A DNA stretch of 64,000 nucleotides from the NCBI GenBank assembly GCA_029269125.1, contig JARHXX010000005.1:62001-126000 (forward strand), read 5' to 3'. Origin of the DNA: Kiritimatiellaeota bacterium B1221. GTDB taxonomy: Bacteria > Verrucomicrobiota > Kiritimatiellia > SS1-B-03-39 > UBA6053. Positions 7,876 to 17,500 of the stretch are shown here, piece by piece; the first letter of the stretch is position 1, and each line of letters starts with the position of its first letter. The notes under the pieces are model-generated. The model was not told the DNA's origin, made no database searches, and saw only the letters and a program-made list of their open reading frames with translations. The position numbers and the translations under genes are program-made.

Positions 7876-8229
7876 TTATTTTTCCCGAAGTCCTGCCAGT
7901 TGCGCAGTCAACCAGTCCGCACTTTTGACTTCAGTACCGTCCGGCAATTTCAGCAGATAATCCTTTTTGCTGATGAGGCTTTTGGTGCCTGCCAATTTGA
8001 TGAAATCTTCGGGGCTTTTGATTTTTCCTTTTTTCAGGAAGTGATCATATTTTTTTTGCAGATGTGCGGCCGCTTCTTCGGCGCTGTGGGTTTTGCCATT
8101 GCGGATGAAGGTGGCGCCTGAGTTTTTGGTTTGTGCGATCAAGGCGGCGACCACATCCGCAGTGTTTTCTGCGTGGGCGAACAGGGGCAGACAGCAACAG
8201 ATTGCGAGAAGGGGAAGTATTTTTTTCAT
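7876..8229 (-). CDS. Small exported DUF5329-like protein
   Basis: 117-aa protein with a Sec signal peptide (MKKILPLLAICCCLPLFAHA, likely cut after residue 20). The mature part, with NSGATFIRNGKTHSAEEAAAHLQKK, SPEDFIKLAGTKS and SADWLTAQLAGL, fits the DUF5329 pattern (FIRNG, AA.HL..K, edFI..a..S, WL...L), a family of small periplasmic proteins of unknown function. It is monocistronic on the minus strand and converges with the PEP-CTERM gene. The three consecutive Cys (residues 11-13) lie in the hydrophobic core of the signal peptide without a lipobox, so it is probably not a lipoprotein. Confidence 0.75.
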   Translation of the reverse strand: MKKILPLLAICCCLPLFAHAENTADVVAALIAQTKNSGATFIRNGKTHSAEEAAAHLQKKYDHFLKKGKIKSPEDFIKLAGTKSLISKKDYLLKLPDGTEVKSADWLTAQLAGLREK

Positions 8230-8316
8230 GGACTGAGTATAGTCGACAGACGGGGAAGGTAAAGGGGTGAAGTGCCGACTTTCCTGAGGCTGTGGTCGCG
8301 GCGGGCACGGAGCAGG

Positions 8317-8349
8317 TAAAAAAAAAGCCGTTCCGAAAATCGGAACGGC
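8317..8349 (-). terminator. Rho-independent terminator of aceE-aceF-lpdA
   Basis: GCCGTTCCG-AAAAT-CGGAACGGC is a perfect 9-bp stem (8327-8349). On the minus strand it is followed at once by a run of Ts (the complement of the A tract 8317-8326), 31 bp beyond the lpdA stop codon. Confidence 0.9.
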
Positions 8350-8379
8350 TTGAGAAATTTTTTCCGAAGTTCGGAAAAC

Positions 8380-9804
8380 TTATTTCTTTTTCTTGGGTTG
8401 GTAGAAATGCGGGCTGTGGCCGTAGTAGGCGTCCGCGGATTCCATTACCGTTTCCGAGAGGGTGGGGTGGGGGTGAATGGTGAGACTCAGGTCTTCAACG
8501 GTTGCACCCATTTCGATGGCCAAGGTTCCTTCGGCAATCAATTCACCGGCCCCGGGTCCACAGATACCGATTCCGAGAATTTGTTCGGTTTCGGGGTGGG
8601 TGATGAGTTTGGTGAGTCCGTCGCTGCGGTCCAGAGTCGTGGCACGTCCGGAGGCGGCCCAGGGGAATTTAGCGACTTTGATGGCGATGCCCTGATCTTT
8701 GGCTTCAATTTCGGTGAGACCGGCCCAAGCAATTTCTGGATCGGTGAAAACCACTGCCGGGATGGCTGCGGGGTCGTAGACGGAGCGTTTGCCCATGATG
8801 GCCTGTACCGCAACTTTCCCTTCGTAAGTGGCTTTGTGGGCCAGCATGGGTTCACCAGCCACATCACCAATGGCCCAGATGTGGGATTCGTGGGTGCGGC
8901 GCTGGCTGTCGGTTTCGATCCAGCCGCGGTCGTTGACTTTGACGCCGGTGTTCTCGAGGCCGAAGCCTGCGGAATTGGGGCGGCGTCCAATGGACATGAG
9001 CACCATTTCGTAGTTTTCTTCGCTTATGTTCCCTTTGTCGTCTTCAAAGGTGACTTTCACGCTTTCGCCCACGTCTTCCACTTTGGCGACTTTGGTCTTC
9101 ATTTTGAATTCTTTGAAGCGGCCTTTGAGCATTTTTTGCAGGGGCTGCACCAAATCGCGGTCTGCGCTCGGCAGCAGGTTGGCGGTCATTTCCACCACGC
9201 TGACTTCGGCGCCGATGGATTGATAAACCGAGCCCATCTCCAATCCAATGTATCCGCCGCCGATAACCAGCAGTGATTTGGGGTTGAAGGGGAGTTCCAG
9301 TGCTCCGGTTGAATCGACGACCCGGGGGGAGTCAATGGAAAGGCCCGGGACTTCCGTTGGACGGGATCCGGTGGCAATAATCGCCTTTTCGAATTTAATT
9401 TCCTCCGTTTCGCCGTCGGCTTTCACCACACTCAGGGTGTTGCTGTCGACGAAGGTTGCGGTGCCCTGAATGAAGTTCACGTTCCGCTGTTTGGAGAGCA
9501 TCCCCAGACCGCCGGTCAATTTGTTGACGACGCTTTCTTTGAAGCTCCGGAGTTTGTCGATATCGATATCAACCGATCCTATATTTACGCCCCATTCGTG
9601 CGCTTCTTTCATTTCGTTCACCAATTTGGCAACGTGCAAAAGCGCTTTGGAAGGAATACAGCCTTTAAACAGACAAACACCACCGGGGTTCAATTCTTTG
9701 TCGATTACGGTGACTTTCAATCCGAGATCTGCGGCATAAAAAGCTGCGGGGTAGCCACCCGGGCCACCACCAATAACTACCAATTCACAAGGTTCATTAC
9801 TCAT
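8380..9804 (-). CDS. lpdA: Dihydrolipoyl dehydrogenase (E3)
   Basis: FAD- and NAD-dependent disulfide oxidoreductase that reoxidises dihydrolipoyl groups of 2-oxoacid dehydrogenase complexes. 474 aa from the ATG at 9804. FAD site GGGPGGYPA at 12-20; redox-active Cys44 and Cys49 in GGVCLFKGCIPSK, where the first residues differ from the common GGTCLN; NAD-binding IGGGYIGLEMG; second FAD segment WAIGDVAG; and the active-site HPHPTLSE near the C-terminus. The tail ends QPKKKK. The open frame runs to 9894 but overlaps aceF; the ATG at 9804 gives a family-like start 7 bp after the aceF stop. No lpd accompanies sucAB in this window, so this enzyme may serve both complexes (inference). Confidence 0.97.
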   Translation of the reverse strand: MSNEPCELVVIGGGPGGYPAAFYAADLGLKVTVIDKELNPGGVCLFKGCIPSKALLHVAKLVNEMKEAHEWGVNIGSVDIDIDKLRSFKESVVNKLTGGLGMLSKQRNVNFIQGTATFVDSNTLSVVKADGETEEIKFEKAIIATGSRPTEVPGLSIDSPRVVDSTGALELPFNPKSLLVIGGGYIGLEMGSVYQSIGAEVSVVEMTANLLPSADRDLVQPLQKMLKGRFKEFKMKTKVAKVEDVGESVKVTFEDDKGNISEENYEMVLMSIGRRPNSAGFGLENTGVKVNDRGWIETDSQRRTHESHIWAIGDVAGEPMLAHKATYEGKVAVQAIMGKRSVYDPAAIPAVVFTDPEIAWAGLTEIEAKDQGIAIKVAKFPWAASGRATTLDRSDGLTKLITHPETEQILGIGICGPGAGELIAEGTLAIEMGATVEDLSLTIHPHPTLSETVMESADAYYGHSPHFYQPKKKK

Positions 9805-9811
9805 AGTTGTC

Positions 9812-11476
9812 TTATCCTTCGAGGGAGATGAGGAGGGGTTGTTCAATTGCATCCACGATCCAGCGCATGAAGCGGGTGCCGTCGGCACCATCAATCAGTC
9901 TGTGGTCGTAAGAAAGGGAAAGCGGCATCATAAGACGGGGGACGAATTCCCCATTTTGCCATACAGGTTTCATACTGGCGCGTCCGACACCCAAAATCGC
10001 CACTTCGGGTCCGTTGACGATGGGCGTGAAATGTTTACCGCTCAGTCCGCCCAGGTTGGAGAGGGTGATACAGCCTCCCTGCAACATGGCGGGATTGATT
10101 TTGCCATCGCGCATGCTTCCTGCAATATCACCGAGTTCTTTGCTGATCTCGATCATATTCAAGCGATCCGTATTGCGAATCACCGGTACCACCAATCCTT
10201 TGGGGGTATCGACGGCACAGCCAACGTTGACATATTTTTTATAAATGACTTCTTCGTTTTCGGTGTCGATGGATGCGTTGAAGTTCGGGAAAGCTTTGAG
10301 TGCAGAGGCCATGATTTTGATCAGCATGGCGGTCATGGTCAGTTTGGCTCCGGCTTTTTCCGCTTTGGGTTGGAAGCTTTTACGTAAGGCTTCCAGATCT
10401 GTCACGTCCGCTTCATCAAACTGGGTGACATGCGGGATGGTGCTCCAGCAGTTGTCCATATGTTCCACGGTCATGCGCCGAATGGCGTTCATTTTCTCTT
10501 TTTCGATTTCTCCGAATTTGGAGAAGTCGGGCAGAGGGACTTTTTTGGCCACGGCTGTGGCACCGGCTACCGGCGCTGCGCTTTGCTGTTGGTGCAACTG
10601 TTTTGACCAGGCTTTGACGTCCTGCATCTGGATACGTCCCCGCGGACCGTTTCCGGGCACCTGGTTGATATCCACTCCGATTTCACGTGCGAATTTACGC
10701 ACAGAAGGGGAGGCGGGCACCGGGGAGTTGTCCGGGCGTTCCGCAGCTGCCTGCAGCGGTGCTGCAGGAGCTGCCGGGGTGGAGGCGGATATTTTGGGGG
10801 CCTCCACATGTTTGGTTTGAGAATGATCGGTTTTCTTTTTGGCTTTTTTGACCTTTTTAGGGGCTGCGCCTTTTCCGGTCATGGAGCCCACGGTATCTCC
10901 AACTTTCACTTCGTCGCCTTCTTCAACCGTCAGGTTGTTGAGGGTTCCGGAGGTCGTCGCGGGAACTTCCACGGTGGCTTTACCGGTTTCGAGTTCGAAG
11001 AGGGTTTGGTCCGCACTGATTTCGTCGCCGGGGGCCACGGAAATTGAGACGACGGTTCCGCCTTCAACGCCTTCCCCCAACGCGGGAATTTCGATGGCGA
11101 TTTCAGAGGGGGCCTCATCAGTCTGATCCTCCGCACCGGTTTCATCGGACAAATCTTCTTCCTCATCGGCCGAGTCGTTCTGATCTGACTGATCGGTCGG
11201 ATTTTCTGCTTGTGCTTCAGGTTCCGCCGGCGCTTCCGCGCCACCGGACAATGCTCCGAAAACATCTCCCACGGAGAGTTCGTCACCTTCGCTTACGCTC
11301 AGGGATTCGATAACCCCGTCTGCGGAGGCCGGAACTTCCACAGTCGCTTTACCGGTTTCGAGTTCAAACAAGGTCTGGCCCTCAGACACCTGATCGCCAA
11401 CCGCGACCTCGATGGTGAGAACTTTTCCGCCTTCAACGCCTTCGCCCAATGCGGGCACTTTCATCTCAGTAGCCAT
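9812..11476 (-). CDS. aceF: Pyruvate dehydrogenase E2, dihydrolipoamide acetyltransferase
   Basis: Core of the pyruvate dehydrogenase complex, moving acetyl groups from E1 to CoA. The 554-aa protein has two N-terminal lipoyl domains, each with ELETGKATVE (lipoyl Lys43 and Lys166). They are joined by an acidic linker (residues 81-127, rich in Asp/Glu/Gln), with an Ala/Lys/Pro linker after the second. A peripheral subunit-binding domain at about 256-290 (SPSVRKFAREIGVD then RGRIQMQDV) follows, then the catalytic acetyltransferase domain with SYDHRLIDG (His525, Asp529). It lies between aceE (18 bp upstream) and lpdA (7 bp downstream). Two lipoyl domains and a homodimeric E1 partner indicate the E. 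coli-type complex. Confidence 0.97.
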   Translation of the reverse strand: MATEMKVPALGEGVEGGKVLTIEVAVGDQVSEGQTLFELETGKATVEVPASADGVIESLSVSEGDELSVGDVFGALSGGAEAPAEPEAQAENPTDQSDQNDSADEEEDLSDETGAEDQTDEAPSEIAIEIPALGEGVEGGTVVSISVAPGDEISADQTLFELETGKATVEVPATTSGTLNNLTVEEGDEVKVGDTVGSMTGKGAAPKKVKKAKKKTDHSQTKHVEAPKISASTPAAPAAPLQAAAERPDNSPVPASPSVRKFAREIGVDINQVPGNGPRGRIQMQDVKAWSKQLHQQQSAAPVAGATAVAKKVPLPDFSKFGEIEKEKMNAIRRMTVEHMDNCWSTIPHVTQFDEADVTDLEALRKSFQPKAEKAGAKLTMTAMLIKIMASALKAFPNFNASIDTENEEVIYKKYVNVGCAVDTPKGLVVPVIRNTDRLNMIEISKELGDIAGSMRDGKINPAMLQGGCITLSNLGGLSGKHFTPIVNGPEVAILGVGRASMKPVWQNGEFVPRLMMPLSLSYDHRLIDGADGTRFMRWIVDAIEQPLLISLEG

Positions 11477-11494
11477 AGATTCTGTCTCCTTCGA

Positions 11495-14152
11495 TTATGC
11501 CTGCAGGGGATTAAGTTTTTCGGAGTCAATTCCGAGATCTTTAATTGCTTTGGTCAGCACATCTTTTTTCAGTTCGCCTTTTTTCACCAGCAGGGTGAGG
11601 GTGGCGAGGACCACGTATTTGTGATCCACTTCAAAGAAATCGCGTAACGCTTCACGGCTTTCGCTGCGGCCAAACCCGTTGGTGCCGAGGGATTGCATTT
11701 CGCCGGGAATCCAGCGTGCCAAGGTGTCGGGGAGGGTTTTCATGTAGTCGCTGCTGGTGACAAACAGATCGGGTTCATCGGCGAAGAGTTCCTGTACATA
11801 AGGGACTTTGGCTTCTTCATCGGGGTGCAGCAGGTTCCAGCGGTCGCATTCCCAGGCGTCGTCGGTCATGGTTTTGTAACTGGTGACGGAGAAAACGTTG
11901 GTTTCAACTTTGTATTGATCCCGCAGAATTTCCGCGCCCTTGATCACTTCGTTCAGGATGGTGCCGGAACCGAGCAAGTTGGCTTGCGCCTTCTTTTTGC
12001 CGGCAGGTCCGCTGAACTTGTAGCACCCTTTGATAATGCCTTCTTTGACTTTGTCGCCTTTGGGCATCGGCGGCATCACGTAGTTTTCGTTCATGGCGGT
12101 GATGTAGTAGAAGACATCTTTGCCTTCGCTGTACATTTCGCGAATCCCTTCTTCGATAATGGCTGCCATTTCATAGGCATATGCCGGGTCATAACTTTTA
12201 CAATTGGGTACGGTGGATGAAATCACGTGACTGTGTCCGTCTTCGTGCTGGAGGCCTTCACCATTGAGGGTGGTGCGTCCGGCGGTTCCACCAATGAGGA
12301 ACCCTTTGCAACGGCTGTCGGCGGCCGCCCAGATGAGATCGCCAATTCGCTGGAATCCAAACATGGAGTAGAAGATATAGAAGGGGATGGTGTTCACGCC
12401 ATATACCGAGTAAGCGGTACCGGCAGCCACCCAACTGGCACCTGCGCCAGCTTCGTTGATCCCTTCCTGAAGCAATTGACCGTCTTTTGCCTCTTTGTAG
12501 TACATCAGCTGATCACGGTCTACCGGGGTGTAAAGCTGTCCGGTCGGTGCATAAATACCGCACTGGCTGAACAGGGACTCCATTCCGAAAGTACGGGATT
12601 CGTCGGGGATGATCGGCACGATCAGGTCGCCGACACCTTTGTCTTTCAACAGTTTGCTGACGATACGGCCCACCACCATGGTGGTGGAGGCTTCGCGGTC
12701 GCCGGTGCCTTCGTAGAATTCGTCGTAAATTTTTGCCGGGGGCAAATCGATCGATTTGGTGATGGAAACGCGGCTGGGAACGTGCCCGCCGAGGGCCGCG
12801 CGGCGTTCGCGGATGTATTCCATTTCGATACTGTCTTCGGCCGGCTTATAGAAGGGCGCGTTTTTGACTTCCTCATCGCTGATCGGAATGCCGAAGCGGG
12901 TGCGGAAGTTGAGCAGTTCGTCTTCGTTGAGTTTCTTTTGGTTGTGGGCGATGTTTTTGCCTTCACCCGCTTCACCCAGTCCGTACCCTTTGACGGTTTT
13001 GGCGATCACAATGGAGGGGCGTCCATCTGATTCGGTGGCCTTTTTATAGGCATTGTAAACTTTGGCGGGATCGTGTCCGCCGCGTTTCAGTTTTTTCAGT
13101 TCCTGATCGGCCATATTGGCAACCAGTTTTTGAAGTTCTTCACCTTTAAAGAAGTTCTCACGAACGTAGGCGCCATCTGAAACAGAGAGTTTCTGAAATT
13201 GACCGTCCACCATTTCCTCGAAGCGGCGGACCAGCGCGCCGGTTTGATCTTTTTCCAGAAGGGGATCCCACTCAGACCCCCAGAGGCATTTGACCACGTT
13301 GAAGTTGGCGGAGCGGAAGCGTGCTTCCATTTCGCGAACGATGGAACCGTTTCCGCGTACGGGACCGTCCAAACGTTGCAAGTTACAGTTTAAAACAAAC
13401 ACCAGATTGTCGAGTTTTTCGCGTCCGGCGATACTGATACAACCCGTGGTTTCGGGTTCGTCGGATTCTCCGTCACCAATAAAACACCATACTTTTTGAT
13501 TGGTTTTGGGGATGAGTCCCCGGTTTTCCAGATACTTCATGTAGCGGGCCTGATAGATGGCCATCAAGGGGCCGAGTCCCATGGAAACGGTGGGGAATTT
13601 CCAGAAGTCTTTCATTAACCACGGATGCGGATATGAGCTCAGTCCTCCACCGGGTGCGAGTTCACGGCGGAAATTGTTCAATTTGGCTTCGGAAAGGCGA
13701 CCTTCCACAAAAGCGCGGGCATAGATGCCGGGAGAGGCGTGACCCTGGAAGAAAACCAGATCGCCGGGGTGCTGTTCAGAGGCGCCGTGCCAGAAGTGGT
13801 TAAAACCGACTTCATAAAGGGTGGCGGCGGAAGCGTAAGTGGAGATGTGACCGCCAATGCCATCCAACTGTTTGTTGGCGCGGGTGACCATGGCCATGGC
13901 ATTCCAGCGCACGATACTTTTGATGCGGCGCTCAATTTCACGGCTGCCGGGGTAGGGCACCTGTTTATGAGGGGCAATGGTATTAAGGTAAGGGGTGTTC
14001 AAGGGGTGCTCGAAGCTGAGTCCAGCTTTTTGCGCCTCGGCTTGAAGCGCCAGTAAAATATTTTTGGCTTGGTCGGGTCCGGAGAGGGCCAGCACATCCC
14101 GTAGGGACTGCTGCCATTCCTGAAGTTCAATCTGATCGTGCGCGTCGCTCAT
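11495..14152 (-). CDS. aceE: Pyruvate dehydrogenase E1, homodimeric type
   Basis: Thiamin diphosphate-dependent decarboxylase that converts pyruvate to an acetyl group on E2. 885 aa from the ATG at 14152, the normal length for the homodimeric AceE class. The TPP-binding segment is FIGDGESDEPETTGC followed by NLVFVLNCNLQRLDGPVRGN (Gly226-Asp-Gly and Asn257). DGIGGHISTYASAATLYEVG and FFQGHASPGIYARAF are AceE signatures near the N-terminus. The frame is open to 14182, but MSDAHDQIEL at 14152 is preceded by GAGGA and matches family starts. First gene of the aceE-aceF-lpdA operon; the roughly 400-bp region upstream should carry its promoter. Confidence 0.97.
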   Translation of the reverse strand: MSDAHDQIELQEWQQSLRDVLALSGPDQAKNILLALQAEAQKAGLSFEHPLNTPYLNTIAPHKQVPYPGSREIERRIKSIVRWNAMAMVTRANKQLDGIGGHISTYASAATLYEVGFNHFWHGASEQHPGDLVFFQGHASPGIYARAFVEGRLSEAKLNNFRRELAPGGGLSSYPHPWLMKDFWKFPTVSMGLGPLMAIYQARYMKYLENRGLIPKTNQKVWCFIGDGESDEPETTGCISIAGREKLDNLVFVLNCNLQRLDGPVRGNGSIVREMEARFRSANFNVVKCLWGSEWDPLLEKDQTGALVRRFEEMVDGQFQKLSVSDGAYVRENFFKGEELQKLVANMADQELKKLKRGGHDPAKVYNAYKKATESDGRPSIVIAKTVKGYGLGEAGEGKNIAHNQKKLNEDELLNFRTRFGIPISDEEVKNAPFYKPAEDSIEMEYIRERRAALGGHVPSRVSITKSIDLPPAKIYDEFYEGTGDREASTTMVVGRIVSKLLKDKGVGDLIVPIIPDESRTFGMESLFSQCGIYAPTGQLYTPVDRDQLMYYKEAKDGQLLQEGINEAGAGASWVAAGTAYSVYGVNTIPFYIFYSMFGFQRIGDLIWAAADSRCKGFLIGGTAGRTTLNGEGLQHEDGHSHVISSTVPNCKSYDPAYAYEMAAIIEEGIREMYSEGKDVFYYITAMNENYVMPPMPKGDKVKEGIIKGCYKFSGPAGKKKAQANLLGSGTILNEVIKGAEILRDQYKVETNVFSVTSYKTMTDDAWECDRWNLLHPDEEAKVPYVQELFADEPDLFVTSSDYMKTLPDTLARWIPGEMQSLGTNGFGRSESREALRDFFEVDHKYVVLATLTLLVKKGELKKDVLTKAIKDLGIDSEKLNPLQA

Positions 14153-14548
14153 ACATCCTCGTGTACAGGTTGAAATTGGCAAAAACCTACTCCTTGATGA
14201 ATAGGTAAATGTAGGTCACTTCAGACGAAGTAACCATAAATTACCTATACCCGTGATCCACCCTTATGAAAGTAAAAAAAGGCAGGATTCGTGCAAAGTC
14301 CTCTTTTTCGGTTTTATGGCGGGTTGCCGAAGCACTTGTTTTCGCTTTTGGGGTGCATTTAGGTGGCATTTTTCCGGGTTGGAAATTGGAAAATGGTTTC
14401 ATTTCCGCAGTTGATCTTTCCGGCAGCTGGATCCCGCCGCGGCGAAATATTTGGGTTCAGCTGGATTGGGGGCAGAATTTCATCCGCTGGAAAATATATT
14501 TGTATTTTTCGGGTTAACAAATTTCTATTCTCTGTGTAACGTTTGATC
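14153..14548. other. 396-bp divergent intergenic region aceE / giant GspK-like gene
   Basis: This gap should hold promoters for both directions. I see A/T-rich segments around 14225-14255 and 14490-14530 but no strong -35/-10 pair, riboswitch or terminator. A weak 83-codon frame (14266-14517, plus strand) starts MKVKKGRIRAKSSFSVLW; it has no recognisable domain, an odd Trp/Gly-rich composition and no clear ribosome-binding site, and I do not call it a gene. Confidence 0.5.
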
Positions 14549-17500
14549 ATGATAACGAAACAATGCTCTTTTTCGACAAAACGCGGTTCAGCGCTGCTGC
14601 TCACTCTTTTGATTGTCTCTCTGTTATTGGTGATTGTCTTAAGCTTTGTGGTGTTTGTGCGCATGCAGCTTCGGGAAGTCACCAACGGACAAAATTTGTT
14701 GGTGGCCCGGCAGAATGCACGTCTGGGTTTGGAGTTGGCGGTGGCGGAGCTGCAGAAATATGCAGGCGCGGATCAGCGGGTCAGCGCACCGGCCACCACG
14801 GTTTATCCGGCCAAGGATTTTGATGAGTTGTATGACGGGGATGCTGATGAGGGGAGTTCGGAGATGTTTTCCCTGTATCGGAACAATGCATCGGTCAGTT
14901 CCTCCCGCAGTTATTTATCGAAAGTGGGCACGTATACCACCCCGAATGAACGGCAGGCCTGGGATGCGGATTTGGCTTCTTGGTGGAATGACAATGGAAG
15001 GAACCCGCACTGGGTGGGAATTTTTAACAGTTCTTTGCGGGTTGACCGGGCCACTGATCCGTCGAATGTGAAATCGAAACGGGTGAATCCCGGGGACTCT
15101 TCCGCTCCAGACCCGCAATTTTACGAACAGAATACCGCGACGCTGTACGGGGAATTTGATCGTGGACAGTTGCCGGTGTGGTTAATTAGCGGAAACGAAC
15201 AACTGGATTTTGACCCCTTGTCTGACAGTGCTTATCCCGCGGATTATGCAACCCCCGAGAACGTGACTGGTGATCCGGATGCGGAGGGAAGTGAGTTGGT
15301 ATGGATGGTGGGCGAAGGATCCGCGACCCTGGATACCGAGAGTGTGGATGGTTTGGACGGACGGGTCAAGGCGCCCCGGGTGGAAGTGAGTCAGGGGCAT
15401 TATGCCTATTGGGTGAGTGACGAGTCCACTAAGGCCAATTTTTCTGTCCGGGAGCCTCAGGAATATGCGGATGCCTCTCAGAACACAGTTGAATATCGAA
15501 ACCGTTTACAGGTGCCTCAGCGGGTGGGGTGGGAGCGGATGAGAGGGTTTGCGGATGTGTTCGATAGCGGGGGAATGGATGTGAACGATCCCAACTTTGC
15601 CAAAGTGATGAATCCGTCTCAAATTATGTTGGTGGATGCCAAGTTTGGGGACCCCGCTTTTAACGAACCGGTGAAAGCGAACTTTCATCATGTGACCTCC
15701 ACCTCCAAAAGTTTATTAACTGACACCGCACTGGGGGGGCTTAAAAAAGATTTAACCCGCTATTTGGAAGATGGCAATGGGCTGGATGACGATGATCCGA
15801 TTGCGGATCCCGAACGGTATGATGTGGATGATCCCCGTTTTGCCACCTATGGAGGGACGAATACAGGGTTTCCACACGACTCCGATGAGGCCTTGGACGG
15901 AGTGCCGACCTGGGGGCAAATTCGCAGTTGGTATTTAAATGAGGCCACAGGATCGGGGGCGGGAAGTATCGATCCCGATGTGGACGCCGGGGTGGCCCCG
16001 GTATTGGCTTATGTGCATTTTCAAAACGGAATTTCTTATGACGGTGCCACGAATATGATGCGCATACATTGGGCCCCCATGGTGGTGTTGTGGAATCCTT
16101 ATGATGTGAGTTTGAATAGCGAAACCTACGATATTGATCTGGGATTGATGACCCCCATTGACAATTTACTGGTTGTAAATGAAGATATGGCAGACCGTTC
16201 CAAGTTGGCCGAGCGTGCGGCTTTAGATCCCGAAGCGGACTGGCAGATGTGGCCCGTGGCGGGGCTGGGAGGAGATGAGGCGGGACCCGGCGGGAAACCT
16301 CTTTTGACTGCGACTTCTGCAGCGGACGGAACGGTTACGATTTCGAATTTCAGCACGACGACCCCGGGAAATGTTGAGATTTTTAAAGTGCAGTTTGACC
16401 GCTCCGACTCCCGGGATACCATACGCAATCCTCCGCCGGAGACTTTAATCCCGGCAATAGATCCGTCAGATCCTCCCGTAATGGGGGTCGATGTGGAGGA
16501 TCGTTACATGGTCAAACTGACGGGAGATCCGGATGAATTTAATGGTGGATCCGGCCCCTGGGTGTATGACACCACGGCTACCAATGCCACCAGTGATGCC
16601 TTTGGACGGATCTATTATGCGACCACCCCCGGCCAGAGTTCTAATATGTATCATAGCCGGAACTGGACGGGGAGTTATTACGCAAATTCCTGGGGGCTGT
16701 TGGCGAACAAGAAAAAGGTAATGACCTCTGTCAATCCGCATGATACCACTTGGAATTATCCCGCCTACAGTATGCCGGTGGACCGTCCTTTTCCTTTAAG
16801 GCTTACATCGGATTTTGAACCCGGGGAAGTCAAGGTGTTTACGCTTGGCGCTGAAACCGAATGGACCACTTCAAACCGGATGACACTGGTGAACGATTAC
16901 GATCCGGACATGCCGGTATTCTTTTGGATGAATCTGGTTGAAATCGTGGATGGACCTTCTTCGGCGGAAGCTCAAGGTCTCCGCTGGATGGCGACGTTGC
17001 ATTCGAACTATTCAAAAGGGCCCCCCAGTGTGAAAATGTCTATTGGGAACAAGGTGTTTTTTGAAACGGAATCGTTTGGTGTCGGAGGAGGGAGCACGGA
17101 CTCCATTATGGGGGATGACTTTAGTTCTTTTCATTCCTTTACCTATATTGCAAAAGACACACCTCCCAGTTCAAATCCCGATGCATTTGATGGCGACAAG
17201 GACGGAGACGGGTCTTACAATAAAAATGAACCCTATCCAAAGTTTGTGAAGTTTTGGCGGCCCTTGTACGATTCAGATAACTTTTACGCCAATCTACGCA
17301 CGCAGACGGGGAGAGAAACCACAGCCTCGAACTGGTCTTTCGGGGAGAGTTATATTGCACCCTTCCGTAACAACACGGATTTGGGGGGGGATGGTTTTAA
17401 CGCTCTCCATAAATTTTTACCGGTGTTCAGCCGGTACAATCTGGGAGCCCAAAGTTTTGTTGAACATCCCTTAACCGAACAAACCCGTGGCATTCCCGCA

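Noticed and set aside
8350..9276. 308-codon plus-strand open frame opposite lpdA
   Set aside because: It is an antisense shadow of a perfectly conserved lpdA, Phe/Gly/His-rich and without a ribosome-binding site. Similar long shadows occur opposite aceF, aceE, carA and tyrS for the same reason.
14266..14517. 83-codon plus-strand frame between aceE and the first giant gene
   Set aside because: No domain, odd composition and no ribosome site; treated as non-coding.
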